Below, in pieces: positions 1-9,723 of a stretch of 64,000 bases of DNA. How positions within the stretch are numbered: position 1 is the stretch's first letter; each line of letters opens with the position of its first letter. The notes beneath the pieces were generated by a model. It had not been told where the DNA came from. It made no database searches and worked only from the letters and a program-made list of their open reading frames with translations. Source of the DNA: Endozoicomonas sp. SCSIO W0465 (GTDB lineage Bacteria; Pseudomonadota; Gammaproteobacteria; Pseudomonadales; Endozoicomonadaceae). The position numbers were made by a program, and so were the translations under genes. Location of the stretch: assembly GCF_023716865.1 (NCBI RefSeq), contig NZ_CP092417.1:1218001-1282000 (forward strand). Direction: 5' to 3'.

Positions 1-1380
1 CAGCAGCAAGCCGCCATCGTCTGATGGTTATCAAAAACCTTGTAAAAACAGTAATTCTCCAGATCATTCTGACGACCTTTCCGCAGATAAAGGTACCGAT
101 CCATCGGATGAAAAACCCAATCCTAAAAGTCTGAGACAGTCTTCTGGTAATAAAGCCGGTGGAAAGAAAGGGCATCAGGGCACTTGTCTTAAACAGGTCG
201 ATATCCCTGACTATATTGAGTACCTTCCGGTTAAAGAATGCAATAAATGTCAGGCGTCTCTTCTTGATAGTGAGCCGGTCAAATATATTGAACGACAGGT
301 GTTTGAACCAGGGAGACCGGGTGAATTTGAAGTAACGGCCCATAGAGCTGAAGTAAAAATCTGCACTTGTGGTTGTCGGAATCAGGCTGAATTCCCGGAA
401 GGTGTTACCGCTGCCGCACAATATGGCTCAGCCACACAGGCTATGGCCGTCTATCTTAACCAATACCATTTCCTGCCTTTTAAGCGCGTGTCAGAGTATT
501 TTAATACTCTCTATAAAATGAGTGTAAGTGCAGGCACTGTCGCCAATTTTGTGGCCAGAACCTATGAAAATCTGGCTTCTACTGAAGAGGTTATTCGTGA
601 CGCCTTGCGGGAATCGTCTGTTGCCGGAGCCGATGAAACGGGTATGCGGGCCGAGGGCTCTTTGCACTGGCTACACGTTATGCGGGATGAACAATGGACG
701 CTCTACTACTTGTCTGAAAAGCGAGGTCGTGAGGCCATGGACACGATGGGCATACTGCTAACATTTGCAGGCGTTCTGGTTCATGATCATTGGAAATCCT
801 ATTTTGCATATGCGGCAACTCACGTACTTTGCAATGCCCATCACCTGAGGGAGCTTTTGGGTGTTGTTGATAGGGACAGCAATCAACTGGCGTTGCGATT
901 GATGAAGCTACTGAGGCTTTCCTGGCATTACTGCAAGGGCTTTAAGACCATAGGTATGCTACAGATGCCAAGTGTTGTCTGTGAACGAATCGAGAAGATT
1001 TATGACCGGTTGCTTCAGCGGGCTCTAATGAAAGAAGTCGTCTATATGGAGAAGCAACGAGAGGAGCTTAAGCGCAAGAAAGTCAAGAATACTAAACTTA
1101 CAATCTCTTCAAACGACTCACTGAGTTCAAGGCTGAGACACTGCGCTTCATGTCAGATTTTACCATTCCCTTCGATAACAATGGCAGTGAGCGGGATGTT
1201 CGAATGGCCAAGTTAAAGCAGAAAATCTCAGGCTGCTTCAGGAGTGCAGACGGTGGTTCTATGTTTGCACGGATTCGCAGCTATTTGTCGTCTGCCAGAA
1301 AACAGGGAATGGACATATATCAATCACTTCATAGAGCTGTTCGGAATTACTGTAATATGCCTTTGCTCAGTGCTGAATAG
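1..1380 (+). pseudogene. IS66-family transposase, frameshifted, cut by window start
   Basis: Transposase of an IS66-type element of the single-gene kind (tnpC only). The reading frame is open from base 2 and matches, from about residue 45 onward, the complete 504-residue copy at 47733-49247. It carries the Cys-rich region, the DDE core (GADETGM, VHDHWKSY) and the conserved C-terminal NNGSERDVR segment. Relative to that copy one G is missing between 1096 and 1097, so translation leaves frame after VKNTK and the C-terminal part (about 1098-1380) lies in another frame. The element end is at 1384, where GTAACTATTCAGCAC appears in reverse complement. It is an inactive copy; the 5' end lies outside the window. 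Confidence 0.9.
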
Positions 1381-1799
1381 TTACATCTTTTTTTGGGATG
1401 TCGCCATTTACCTACTGCTGATTGGATATTTTCAGCGGTTTAATTCCACATACTTATAGTTAAGGAGAGATTAAGAAGTTTGCCTTCATGGAGGAAGATA
1501 TGTTGTATTCTCCTAAGGGGGAGTAGTATGTCGCAGGATTTCTATTATTTGTAGTAATAATATTCTCCCTACCGATGTCCACCTCCTCTGCTGCCAATAC
1601 ATCAGGAGGGTATTCCGTTGGCAACCTGCTTCTGTTCAGATATTTGGAAACAGTCACTCGCATTGATCATCAGTTCGATACCAACCTGCTGGCACTGATT
1701 GACTCTGGCGCAACTACCTCTTCGATGGACGTTATCGATATTACTCACGAAACTATTGGTAATAACCGGTACTGGGTAAGGTTCAAGATCTTGATAGGC

Positions 1800-2908
1800 G
1801 GCTAAGTTACCGTTAATGGTTGAATCAGCTAAACTCCCATAAAATCTACGTTGTAGGGGAGTGATATGCAATCTGAACTCTTCCAGAATTTTATTGATTC
1901 CATTTCAACATTAACCAGTGAACAGCGAGACATTCTTAACAACTCGCTCCTTAGTACTCAAATAGAGGTTACCGAGGTAGTAGAAACCACTGACTCTGAA
2001 CCTGTTTACAGTGAATCTATACCCAATAACGATAATGCAACACCTGACGTAGAAAAGAGCATACTTGCCCAATTTGCCGAAAACCCCAGGTGCCCCAAAT
2101 GCAAAAGCCATAGCGTTGGTCGCTGGGGCATACGAAATGGCCGACAGCGCTACCACTGCAAGACTTGCGACTCAACGTTTAACGCCTTTAGTGGAACGCC
2201 TTTGGCAAGGCTCAGGCACCCTGAAAAATGGAACAAGTACCTCGCAGGTATGACTCACTCTATGGTCTTGCGACCAGCTGCTGCTGAGAATGCCATTGAC
2301 TTGAAAACTGCGTTCCGCTGGCGTCACCGCTTTCTTGAAGTGATTAATAATGATCAAGCAGAAGAGCTTTGTGGCATTACTGAGCTTGATGAAACATTTT
2401 TCCGTGAATCCTTCAAAGGGCAAAGAGAAGGCCTTCCACGGCCAACCCGAAAGCGGGGTAATGATCCCAACAAAGCCCGAAAAGTCCCGGTAATGGTGGC
2501 TCGGGACCGTAATCGAAATACCGTTGACGGTGTATTAGAAAACGAAAGTGCTAATGAATTGTGCAGGCATTTAAATGGCCGCATATCGATACAGGCCACG
2601 GTCTGTGCGGATGCACACCTCGCTCACGAAAAACTTGCTGACAAGCTTGGATTTGTCTTCAAGGAGCTGGTGACATCAGCAGGTCAACATGTTGTTGAAG
2701 GCATCTACCACATCCAGACTGTAAATTCTTATCACAGTCATTTAAAACGCTGGATTGGCGGCGTATTCCAAGGGGTTGCAACTCGTTACCTTCCCCATTA
2801 TCTGGCCTGGAGGCGAGAACTGACGGCAGCAAAAAAATTAACTGTTGGCCGGTTGATCAGCAGAATTACTGAACATTGGTGCTTCCAACCATTAACGGTA
2901 ACTTAGCC
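1800..2908 (+). mobile_element. IS1595-type insertion sequence, element A copy 1
   Basis: A 1,109-bp element with perfect 23-bp terminal inverted repeats that begin GGCTAAGTTACCG. It is flanked by the 9-bp direct repeat TTGATAGGC at 1791-1799 and 2909-2917. A second copy of the same length and, by eye, identical sequence lies at 55743-56851, also with a 9-bp target duplication. One transposase gene fills the element. Confidence 0.93.
1866..2906 (+). CDS. IS1595-family transposase (element A)
   Basis: A 346-residue DDE-type transposase. An N-terminal acidic leader is followed by a zinc ribbon at about residues 75-103 (CPKC...CKTC). The catalytic region has Asp in ITELDETFFRESFKG, Asp in VCADAHLAHEKL, and a C-terminal YHSHLKRWIGGVFQGVATRYLPHYLAW block typical of IS1595 and related transposases. 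The ATG at 1866 follows a GGGGAGTG ribosome-binding site, and the gene ends inside the right inverted repeat. It is intact and identical in protein sequence to the copy at 55809, which suggests recent transposition. Confidence 0.9.
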   Translation: MQSELFQNFIDSISTLTSEQRDILNNSLLSTQIEVTEVVETTDSEPVYSESIPNNDNATPDVEKSILAQFAENPRCPKCKSHSVGRWGIRNGRQRYHCKTCDSTFNAFSGTPLARLRHPEKWNKYLAGMTHSMVLRPAAAENAIDLKTAFRWRHRFLEVINNDQAEELCGITELDETFFRESFKGQREGLPRPTRKRGNDPNKARKVPVMVARDRNRNTVDGVLENESANELCRHLNGRISIQATVCADAHLAHEKLADKLGFVFKELVTSAGQHVVEGIYHIQTVNSYHSHLKRWIGGVFQGVATRYLPHYLAWRRELTAAKKLTVGRLISRITEHWCFQPLTVT

Positions 2909-3385
2909 TTGATAGGCCGTGATGGCCAAGGGCGAAAAGTTACCTTGCTCAAACCTGTTAAGCGTTATATCCATGTATTAACCCATAACGGTAAACCACA
3001 AAAACGGCCAGTAATCGAAACTACTATTAAATTTGGGAGTATAAAAACGACCACCGAGTTCAGCCTTACTTCACGATCCAACTTTCCCCAGAGTATATTG
3101 TTGGGCAGAAATACTCTGAATGATCTGGCTGTAATTGATACGTCCAGAAAGTTCATATTGAAAGGCTGCCCGAAAGAAAAAAAGTTGTTTCTCTCGACTG
3201 AATTTATTGCACATGTAAATGGGAAAGAGAGCATCTTGTCCCGCCAATAACAGTGGTATGCCTTAATTGATAAAGTATCGCCATGGTTTACAGATAACCT
3301 GATATGTTTTGTACATTCGTAGAATTTTTTTGGTTTTGCTCTACTGCATGGCATACGGAAAAATTATTTATAGGGCAGGCTTAAT

Positions 3386-3772
3386 ATGGCTATCAGTTTC
3401 GAAAAAGTGTTAGGCGTACATCCACAGGCACTGGCATTCCGGGGGGTAAGGGCTGAAGTTCTGGCCGGTAATCTTGCCAATGTTGATACGCCGGGGTTCA
3501 AGGCTCGGGATATCGAATTTTCTGCTGTGTTGAATCATCAATTGCATCAGCCAGAAGGTGCGGAAGCAGCTCAGCAGGCCTTAAACCTGACGGCGGATAC
3601 CCAGTCGTTGATGTATAGAATTCCCCACCAACAAAGCAGTGACGGCAATACCGTTGAGCTTGGGGTCGAGCAGTCATCGTTTGCCCGTAACTCCCTGGAT
3701 TTTCAAACCAGCCTGACATTTGTCAGAAAAAAACTGAGCGGACTTGAGTTGGCGATCAGGGGAGGTATGTAG
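3386..3772 (+). CDS. flgB: Flagellar basal-body rod protein FlgB
   Basis: Proximal rod subunit, secreted by the flagellar export apparatus and assembled across the periplasm. The 128-residue protein is of normal length and has the N-terminal rod signature LAGNLANVDTPGFKARDIEF at about residues 27-46. It is the first gene of the plus-strand flg block; flgC begins two bases after its stop. About 135 bp separate it from the disrupted protease gene. I found no convincing sigma-54 or sigma-28 promoter there. In lateral flagellar systems this gene heads the flgBCDEFGHIJ(KL) operon. Confidence 0.97.
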   Translation: MAISFEKVLGVHPQALAFRGVRAEVLAGNLANVDTPGFKARDIEFSAVLNHQLHQPEGAEAAQQALNLTADTQSLMYRIPHQQSSDGNTVELGVEQSSFARNSLDFQTSLTFVRKKLSGLELAIRGGM

Positions 3773-3773
3773 C

Positions 3774-4190
3774 ATGTCACTGAATAACCTCTACGCAATT
3801 TCCGGTTCAGCGCTTAATGCGCAAACGGTCAGGTTGAACAGTATCGCCAGTAACCTGGCCAATATGTCCAGTGCCGGCAGCTCTCCGGAAGCTGCATACC
3901 GGCCATTGCGGCCTGTTTTTTCTACGGTGTATGACCAGCTTCAGAATGGTGGGCAGTCTGCCCAGGTCACCGTAGACGAAGTGTTCAGAATGCCCCCCAG
4001 TGATAAGAATCGCCGTTATGAGCCGGGCAGTCCCTTGGCGGATGAGTCTGGCTATGTGTATTACCCGGACATTAATGTCATTCAGGAGATGGCAGATATG
4101 TTATCTGCTACACGCAGTTATCAGAGCAGTATGGAAGTGATGGTCAGCGCCAGAAAGTTACAGCAAAAGCTGTTGTCACTGGCTGAGTAA
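3774..4190 (+). CDS. flgC: Flagellar basal-body rod protein FlgC
   Basis: Proximal rod subunit of 138 residues. It begins MSLNNLYAISGSALNAQ and carries SIASNLANMSSAGS, a variant of the rod-protein ANNLAN motif, near residues 22-35. The C-terminal heptad-like helix (MADMLSATRSYQSSMEVM) pairs with the N-terminal helix in this family. ATG at 3774 is preferred over an in-frame upstream start inside flgB because it follows flgB directly and gives the family's usual N-terminus, with GGAGG of the flgB tail as ribosome-binding site. Confidence 0.96.
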   Translation: MSLNNLYAISGSALNAQTVRLNSIASNLANMSSAGSSPEAAYRPLRPVFSTVYDQLQNGGQSAQVTVDEVFRMPPSDKNRRYEPGSPLADESGYVYYPDINVIQEMADMLSATRSYQSSMEVMVSARKLQQKLLSLAE

Positions 4191-4233
4191 TGAATGATTC
4201 AGATAACCCATGGATAAGTGTTAAAGGTGCTAT

Positions 4234-4872
4234 GTGACAGGGATCAGTCCGGTAAATAATGCTCCAGGTTCGTCAGTTCAACCGTCTTCAAGCTCCCTGC
4301 AGGTGGATCAGAATCAGTTCATCGAGCTCTTTGTAGCCCAGCTGAATAACCAGGATCCTTTAGCGCCCCTGGACACCAACCAGATGCTGACACAGCTTTC
4401 CCAGATATCGTCGGTAGAGAGCCTCAACTCCATTGATGATCGTATTGATGGGCTTATCAGCTCACTCCAGCAGTCACAAATGTTAGGGGCCTCACAGCTG
4501 GTGGGTAAAGATATAAAAGTCAATACCAATCGAGTTGAGCTTGACCAATCAGGTAGTGTAACGGGTGAAGCGCAAATACCGGTAGCGGCCAATGATGTAT
4601 TGATCCGGGCCTATGATATCAATGGTGTACAGGTTGCCTCACAGTCTTTGGGATCCCATGGCAGTGGGAAAGTCAGCTTTACCCTTGATGATATCAGCCC
4701 GGGACAATACACCATAACCGCCACGGCGGTCAGTGGTGACGAGGCTTATGCAGCAGGCGTTACGCTTGGTGGGCGCGTATCCGGTGTTGAAGCCACTGGC
4801 GCAGGAACCTATTTGAAACTGGCTAACCTTGGTACCTATCCACTGTCATCGGTTCAGGCCATCTCGGAATAA
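4234..4872 (+). CDS. flgD: Flagellar hook-capping protein FlgD
   Basis: Scaffold that caps the growing hook and is released when the hook is complete. The 212-residue product has the N-terminal FlgD signature (FIELFVAQLNNQDPLAPLDTNQMLTQLSQISSVE, split here by description only) at about residues 27-64 and a C-terminal tudor/Fn3-like region (VLIRAYDINGVQVASQ, GQYTITATAV). The start is GTG at 4234; the overlapping ATG at 4232 runs straight into a stop. It lies between flgC and flgE as in nearly all flagellar clusters. Confidence 0.94.
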   Translation: MTGISPVNNAPGSSVQPSSSSLQVDQNQFIELFVAQLNNQDPLAPLDTNQMLTQLSQISSVESLNSIDDRIDGLISSLQQSQMLGASQLVGKDIKVNTNRVELDQSGSVTGEAQIPVAANDVLIRAYDINGVQVASQSLGSHGSGKVSFTLDDISPGQYTITATAVSGDEAYAAGVTLGGRVSGVEATGAGTYLKLANLGTYPLSSVQAISE

Positions 4873-4937
4873 ATAGCGCTACTCAGCAATGGAGATGTTG
4901 AAACCATTTATGGAAACAACGATCAGGGAGGATAAAC

Positions 4938-6155
4938 ATGTCTTTTAAAATAGGGCTCAGTGGACTCAATGCTGCCCAGCAGGATCTTCAGGTTGTCAGT
5001 AATAATATTGCCAATACCAATACTGTAGGATTTAAAAGCTCCAGGGCAGAGTTCGCTGATGTTTATGCTTCTTCGGTAGCCGGTGGCAACAGTCAGGTTG
5101 CGGGTGTTCAGGTGGCAGACATCAGTCAACAGTTTGCCCAGGGAAGTATTACCTATACTGAGAATGCCCTGGACATGGCCATTAACGGTCAGGGCTTTTT
5201 CATGGTGAGCAACAATGGTGAGCTTTCCTATTCGAGGGCGGGTTATTTCTCACTGGATGCCAATAACTATCTGGTCAATAACCAGGGAATGAACCTGCAA
5301 GGTTATTCTGCTGATGCTTCAGGCAATATTCTGGCAGGAACCCAGACGGATTTAAGAATTAGTCAAAGCACCATGCCAGCCCAGGCAACCAGTCAGGTGA
5401 GTAGCGCAGCAAACCTTGATGCCCGGGCATCATTGCTTGCCGGAACGATTGATACCAGTGATCCAGGGACGTTTAACTCAACCATGGCGTTTGATGTGAA
5501 TGACAGTCTTGGTGCGTCACATACCGTCAGTCTTTATTTTGCCAAAACGGCGGATAATACCTGGCAGGTAGACCTCTACTTTGACAATGCTTCCACCGCT
5601 GATCTCAGCCAGAGTATCACCTTTAATAGCGATGGCAGTCTGGCAACACCGGCTGGTGGCTCGATAACGCTGGGTATTACAGCTGGAGACTCCCGTCTTG
5701 CCGGGGCTGGTGCCATGAACATGGATATTGATATTTCAAGATTTTCCCAGCTGGGTGCAGACTTTTCTGTCAATCAGGTCGCACAGAATGGCTACCCCCC
5801 CGGTTCTCTGACCGGCATTCAGATTACCCAGGAAGGTATCTTGCAGGCGTTGTACTCCAATGGTCAGACCCAGACGCAGGGGCAGGTTGTATTGGCTGAC
5901 TTTCCTAACGACAGTGGACTTATTCCCATGGGTGACAGTTTATGGCAGTCCAGCTTCGCATCAGGAAACCCATTAGTTGGCACTCCTGGCTCAGGTATTA
6001 TGGGCTCTCTGGAATCGGGTGCTTTGGAACAGTCAAATGTCGATATCTCTTCACAGCTGGTAAGACTGATTGAGGCTCAGAGTAATTATCAGGCCAATGC
6101 TAAAACCATAGAAACCAGCAATAACCTGACTCAGACCTTGATGAATATCATCTGA
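4938..6155 (+). CDS. flgE: Flagellar hook protein FlgE
   Basis: Subunit of the hook, the universal joint outside the cell. The 405-residue protein starts MSFKIGLSGLNAAQQDLQ, has NNIANTNTVGFKSSRAEF at about residues 23-40, and ends with the conserved helix SQLVRLIEAQSNYQANAKTIETSNNLTQTLMNII. A strong AGGGAGG ribosome-binding site precedes the ATG. Its length is near the family norm, with the variable D2 region in the middle. Confidence 0.97.
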   Translation: MSFKIGLSGLNAAQQDLQVVSNNIANTNTVGFKSSRAEFADVYASSVAGGNSQVAGVQVADISQQFAQGSITYTENALDMAINGQGFFMVSNNGELSYSRAGYFSLDANNYLVNNQGMNLQGYSADASGNILAGTQTDLRISQSTMPAQATSQVSSAANLDARASLLAGTIDTSDPGTFNSTMAFDVNDSLGASHTVSLYFAKTADNTWQVDLYFDNASTADLSQSITFNSDGSLATPAGGSITLGITAGDSRLAGAGAMNMDIDISRFSQLGADFSVNQVAQNGYPPGSLTGIQITQEGILQALYSNGQTQTQGQVVLADFPNDSGLIPMGDSLWQSSFASGNPLVGTPGSGIMGSLESGALEQSNVDISSQLVRLIEAQSNYQANAKTIETSNNLTQTLMNII

Positions 6156-6173
6156 CGGACACATTGATTACCT

Positions 6174-6911
6174 ATGGATAAGGTGCTTTATATCAGCTCG
6201 GCCGGGGCAAACCTGGCCATGCGGGCCCAGCAGGTTCATGCCAATAATCTCGCCAATAGCAGTACACCCGGTTTCCGGCGTGACTTTGTCAGCAGTCTGG
6301 CTGTTGAGCTTCAGGGCGATGGCCTTGGTAGCCGGGTAATGCCTGTTGCCCGAGGCCTTGGCAGCAGTTTTGATGCGGGCATTATGGAAACTACCGGCAG
6401 GAATCTGGATGTCGCCATTAACGGGGATGGCTGGCTAAGTGTCGAAACCGCAGCTGGTACCGAGGGCTATACCCGTTCAGGGCAGCTTCAGGTTACTCCG
6501 GATGGACAGCTGGTTATTGCCGGAGGGTTAGCGGTGGTGGGTGAAGCAGGTGCCATACAGTTGCCGGAATTTCAATCTATCGATATTGGTATAGACGGCA
6601 CAATAACGATAATTCCCCCCGGAGGGGCCAATGAACCGGTTCTAGTAGGGCGGCTGAAGCTGGTTAACCCGGAGCCGGGCGAACTGCAGAAGTCCGCAGA
6701 TGGGTTGTTTGTTGCCACTGCTGGGGATGAACTGGATGCCGACCCAGAGGTTCGCCTCAGAACAGGCTACCTGGAATCGAGTAATGTTAATGCGCTCAAT
6801 GAAATGGTGTCGTTTCTCTCATTGAGCCGCCAGTTTGAAGCGCAGATGAAAATCATGAAGGCTGCCGGTGATATGGCCTCCTCAGGTGACCGTTTGGTCA
6901 GAGATCAATAG
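6174..6911 (+). CDS. flgF: Flagellar basal-body rod protein FlgF
   Basis: Proximal rod protein of 245 residues. It begins MDKVLYISSAGANLAMRAQQ with ANNLANSSTPGFRRDF near residues 24-39, and has the central LDVAINGDGWLSVET and C-terminal LESSNVNALNEMVSFLSLSRQFEAQMK signatures shared by FlgF and FlgG. The shorter N-terminus and its position before flgG identify it as FlgF. It starts 18 bp after flgE. Confidence 0.95.
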   Translation: MDKVLYISSAGANLAMRAQQVHANNLANSSTPGFRRDFVSSLAVELQGDGLGSRVMPVARGLGSSFDAGIMETTGRNLDVAINGDGWLSVETAAGTEGYTRSGQLQVTPDGQLVIAGGLAVVGEAGAIQLPEFQSIDIGIDGTITIIPPGGANEPVLVGRLKLVNPEPGELQKSADGLFVATAGDELDADPEVRLRTGYLESSNVNALNEMVSFLSLSRQFEAQMKIMKAAGDMASSGDRLVRDQ

Positions 6912-6949
6912 TCGTCTGATACATAAAAGACAGGATAGGGAGATCTGAA

Positions 6950-7735
6950 ATGAATCCATCATTATGGGTCAGTAAAACCGGGCTGGCAGCCCAGGAAAAG
7001 CAGATGTCGATCATTTCCAATAACCTGGCCAATGTGAATACTGTCGGGTTTAAAAGGGACAGAGCGACATTTGAGGATCTTTTTTATCATATTCAGCGCC
7101 AGCCGGGAGCGCTGAATGATCAGGATAATGAGCTGCCTTCCGGTCTGCAGGTTGGCACTGGGGTCAAAATGACCGGAACTCAGAAAGTATTTACCCCGGG
7201 CAATTATGAGACAACCAGCCAGGCGCTGGATCTTGCCATTGTGGGCAATGGTTTTTTTCAATTTGTGCAGCCAGACGGAACCCCTGTTTACTCAAGGAAT
7301 GGGCAGTTCCAGATTGATGCCGATGGTCAGATCGTTAATGGTAATGGTTTGCCCCTGGAGCCGGGTATTACCATCCCTGCCGATGCTACCGGTATCACCA
7401 TCAGTGATGACGGCATTGTGATGGTGAAACAACAGGGTGTGATAGATCCCCTGGAAGTTGGCCAGATAACGTTGGTTAACTTTGTCAATCCGGCAGGGCT
7501 GCTGGCACAGGGTGGCAACCTTTATCAGCAGACTACCGCCAGCGGTGACCCCATAGAGGCGTTGCCTGGTCAGGAAGGCCTGGGTTTGTTAAAGCAATTT
7601 ACCCTGGAAACGTCCAATGTCAGTACCGTGGAAGAACTGGTGAATATGATTTCAGTGCAACGGGCTTATGAGATGAACTCAAAAGTTATCGCGGCAGCGG
7701 ATGAAATGATGCAGTTTGTTAATCAGACACTCTGA
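6950..7735 (+). CDS. flgG: Flagellar distal rod protein FlgG
   Basis: Distal rod subunit of 261 residues, almost exactly the family length. Motifs are SNNLANVNTVGFKRDRATFEDL (described here, residues about 23-44), LDLAIVGNGFFQ near 93-104, and the C-terminal TSNVSTVEELVNMISVQRAYEMNSKVI. An AGGGAG ribosome-binding site lies upstream of the ATG. It is the most strongly conserved protein of the flg block here. Confidence 0.97.
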   Translation: MNPSLWVSKTGLAAQEKQMSIISNNLANVNTVGFKRDRATFEDLFYHIQRQPGALNDQDNELPSGLQVGTGVKMTGTQKVFTPGNYETTSQALDLAIVGNGFFQFVQPDGTPVYSRNGQFQIDADGQIVNGNGLPLEPGITIPADATGITISDDGIVMVKQQGVIDPLEVGQITLVNFVNPAGLLAQGGNLYQQTTASGDPIEALPGQEGLGLLKQFTLETSNVSTVEELVNMISVQRAYEMNSKVIAAADEMMQFVNQTL

Positions 7736-7777
7736 TCTGGCTTTCAAGGCGCTGTAAAAAGAGGAAGGAGTCTTTAT

Positions 7778-8491
7778 ATGAAAGGGTGGTTGCTATTACT
7801 GTCTCTGATTCTGGCTGGCTGTCAGCATCAGCCTGTAAAACCACCTGCCAGCCCGGAAACGACCGTTGAAAGCCGACACATTCAAAAGGCAAATACGAAG
7901 GCTACCAGTGAAGCGTTGCCTCAATCTGAAATTCCACCAACTGGCAGCCTGTTCAATGCCCGTTACAGCAGCCTTATGGTTTCTGACCGAAGAGCCTATC
8001 GTCTTGGCGATATTCTGACCATTGAGCTGGAAGGTACCACCAATATCAGTATGGGCGGCGGAAGCAGCACCAATAAAAGTGCGACAGTGTCCATTCCTGA
8101 CCCAACGCTGCTGGGACGAAGCAGTGCCTCCATTCTTGGCAGTGGCTGGTCACTGGCCTCGGATATTCAACCAACAAGGGAGTATGGTGGCACCACGAGC
8201 TCCAGTAGAAATAACCGACTGGAAGGCAGTGTGGCCGTTAAGGTGGTTGAAGTGCTGCACAATGGCACCTTGCGTATCGAAGGGAATAAGTGGCTGACGA
8301 TTAACTCAGGCCGGGAGCAGATACGAATCAGTGGATTGGTCCGTCCGGAAGATATCAGCACGGATAACAAAGTCTCTTCTGAACGTATAGCGGAGGCCAG
8401 GGTGGACTATGTTGCTTTGGGCGATAATGCCAATGCCCATGAGCCAGGATGGTTCACAAAAATGCTGAACAGTCCATTATTTCCATTTTAA
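7778..8491 (+). CDS. flgH: Flagellar L-ring lipoprotein FlgH
   Basis: Outer-membrane L-ring subunit that bushes the rod. The N-terminus MKGWLLLLSLILAGC is a lipoprotein signal with the lipid-accepting Cys at residue 15. The mature protein has the family motifs GSLFNARYSSLMVSDRRAYRLGDILTI and the C-terminal LRIEGNKWLTINSGREQIRISGLVRPEDI. At 237 residues it is of normal length. It is followed 40 bp later by flgI. Confidence 0.95.
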   Translation: MKGWLLLLSLILAGCQHQPVKPPASPETTVESRHIQKANTKATSEALPQSEIPPTGSLFNARYSSLMVSDRRAYRLGDILTIELEGTTNISMGGGSSTNKSATVSIPDPTLLGRSSASILGSGWSLASDIQPTREYGGTTSSSRNNRLEGSVAVKVVEVLHNGTLRIEGNKWLTINSGREQIRISGLVRPEDISTDNKVSSERIAEARVDYVALGDNANAHEPGWFTKMLNSPLFPF

Positions 8492-8531
8492 AGAGTTTCC
8501 ATATTAAGGGATTTCACTTCAGGGAGACGGT

Positions 8532-9683
8532 ATGACAGGGAACAAAAGTCATTACTATTTGAGTAGCGTCTTCTTTTTTCTATGCCTGACCATTACGGTT
8601 GTGGGAACTTCTCCATTAGCCCATGGTCGTCGGCTTCTGGATATGGTTGACGTTGAAGGTGTGCGGAGTAATCAGCTGATAGGCTATGGCCTGGTGGTTG
8701 GTCTTGACGGCACCGGAGATAAGTCAGCGTTTACCAAACAATCCCTGGTAAATATGCTCAGGGAGTTTGGACTGACGATCTCTACCGTCGATGTTAATTC
8801 AAAAAATGTAGCTGCGGTGACGGTACACGCAACGTTGCCAGCCTTTTCCCGCCCGGGGCAGAAACTGGATGTTACTGTCTCATCCATTGGCGATGCCAAG
8901 AGTCTCAGAGGGGGGACTTTATTGTTTACCCCACTGAAAGGCGCTGATAACCAGATTTATGCCATTGCCCAGGGCAGCCTTATTGTCGGTGGTGTTTCTG
9001 CCGAAGGTTTGTCGGGGCGTGCGGATAATCCTGGGGCCGGGAGCAAAGTTCAAATCAACAGTACAAATGCCGGCCGTATCCCCGGCGGAGCATTAATCGA
9101 GAAAGCGGTTCAGACGCCCTTTAATTATGGTAATCATCTGGTGCTTAATCTGAAGGAGCCCGGATTCACCTCGGCACGACGTATTGTCAAAGCCATCAAT
9201 AATTATTTTGGACCAGGTGTTGCTTCCGCGACCAATGGCGTGTCGATAAAAGTTTCAGCCCCTGTGGACAGTAGCCAGCGCGTTGCGTTTATGTCCATGC
9301 TTGAGCAGATCAATGTGGAGTCTGCCAGCCCGGCCGCCCGGATCGTGTTTAACTCACGGACAGGAACGGTGGTCATGGGTGAAAACGTTCGGGTCCGACC
9401 CGCTGCTGTAAGTCATGGCAATCTGGTGGTTCGTGTCAGGCAGACGGCAACGGCGAGTCAGCCCGGTGCATTCGCTGATGGTGGCTCCACCGAAGTCATT
9501 CTAAACAGTGATGTTGCCATTGAGGAAGAGGCATCGGCGATATACCTGGTGCCAGAAGGCGTGTCGTTATCAGAAGTGGTTGCGGCAATTAATGGGGTTG
9601 GCGCGACACCAACAGACCTGATGTCAATTCTGGAAGCCTTGAAGGCTGCGGGGGCTCTGGAAGCAGAGTTGATCGTGATTTAA
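8532..9683 (+). CDS. flgI: Flagellar P-ring protein FlgI
   Basis: Periplasmic P-ring subunit that surrounds the rod in the peptidoglycan layer. The 383-residue precursor has a Sec signal peptide (hydrophobic core FFFLCLTITVVGT, cleavage probably near AHG at about residue 33). It is followed by the family start RRLLDMVDVEGVRSNQLIGYGLVVGLDGTGDK. The FTKQSLVNMLREFG and C-terminal LMSILEALKAAGALEAELIVI segments are also diagnostic. It has an AGGGAG ribosome-binding site. Confidence 0.97.
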   Translation: MTGNKSHYYLSSVFFFLCLTITVVGTSPLAHGRRLLDMVDVEGVRSNQLIGYGLVVGLDGTGDKSAFTKQSLVNMLREFGLTISTVDVNSKNVAAVTVHATLPAFSRPGQKLDVTVSSIGDAKSLRGGTLLFTPLKGADNQIYAIAQGSLIVGGVSAEGLSGRADNPGAGSKVQINSTNAGRIPGGALIEKAVQTPFNYGNHLVLNLKEPGFTSARRIVKAINNYFGPGVASATNGVSIKVSAPVDSSQRVAFMSMLEQINVESASPAARIVFNSRTGTVVMGENVRVRPAAVSHGNLVVRVRQTATASQPGAFADGGSTEVILNSDVAIEEEASAIYLVPEGVSLSEVVAAINGVGATPTDLMSILEALKAAGALEAELIVI

Positions 9684-9723
9684 GCCTTGCCGACTGCTTT
9701 CAATAATCAGAGAAGGAACTCAA

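Larger units (their letters stand above)
1575..3250 (+). pseudogene. Retropepsin-like protease (PF05618, RimB-like), split by an IS
   Basis: Two halves of one gene, 1575-1799 and 2918-3250, flank element A. Removing the element and one 9-bp target duplication (TTGATAGGC) restores a continuous frame of about 185 residues through ...KILIG-RDGQGRK.... The N-terminal half has the aspartic-protease-like signature LALIDSGATTSS. The C-terminal half has RPVIETTIKFG, SLTSRSN and ILLGRNTL, characteristic of the family once called ATP-dependent zinc proteases (DUF785/Zn_protease), some members of which accompany RimK. No rimK is visible nearby. The insertion separates the catalytic Asp from the rest of the fold, so the product is almost certainly inactive. 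Confidence 0.8.

Noticed and set aside
2876..3250. An independent gene beginning inside element A
   Set aside because: It is the continuation of the interrupted protease gene; the apparent start is a TTG in the IS without a ribosome-binding site.
3300..3385. Possible sigma-54 promoter before flgB (TGGCAT near 3348)
   Set aside because: No GC element 10-12 bases downstream at the required spacing.
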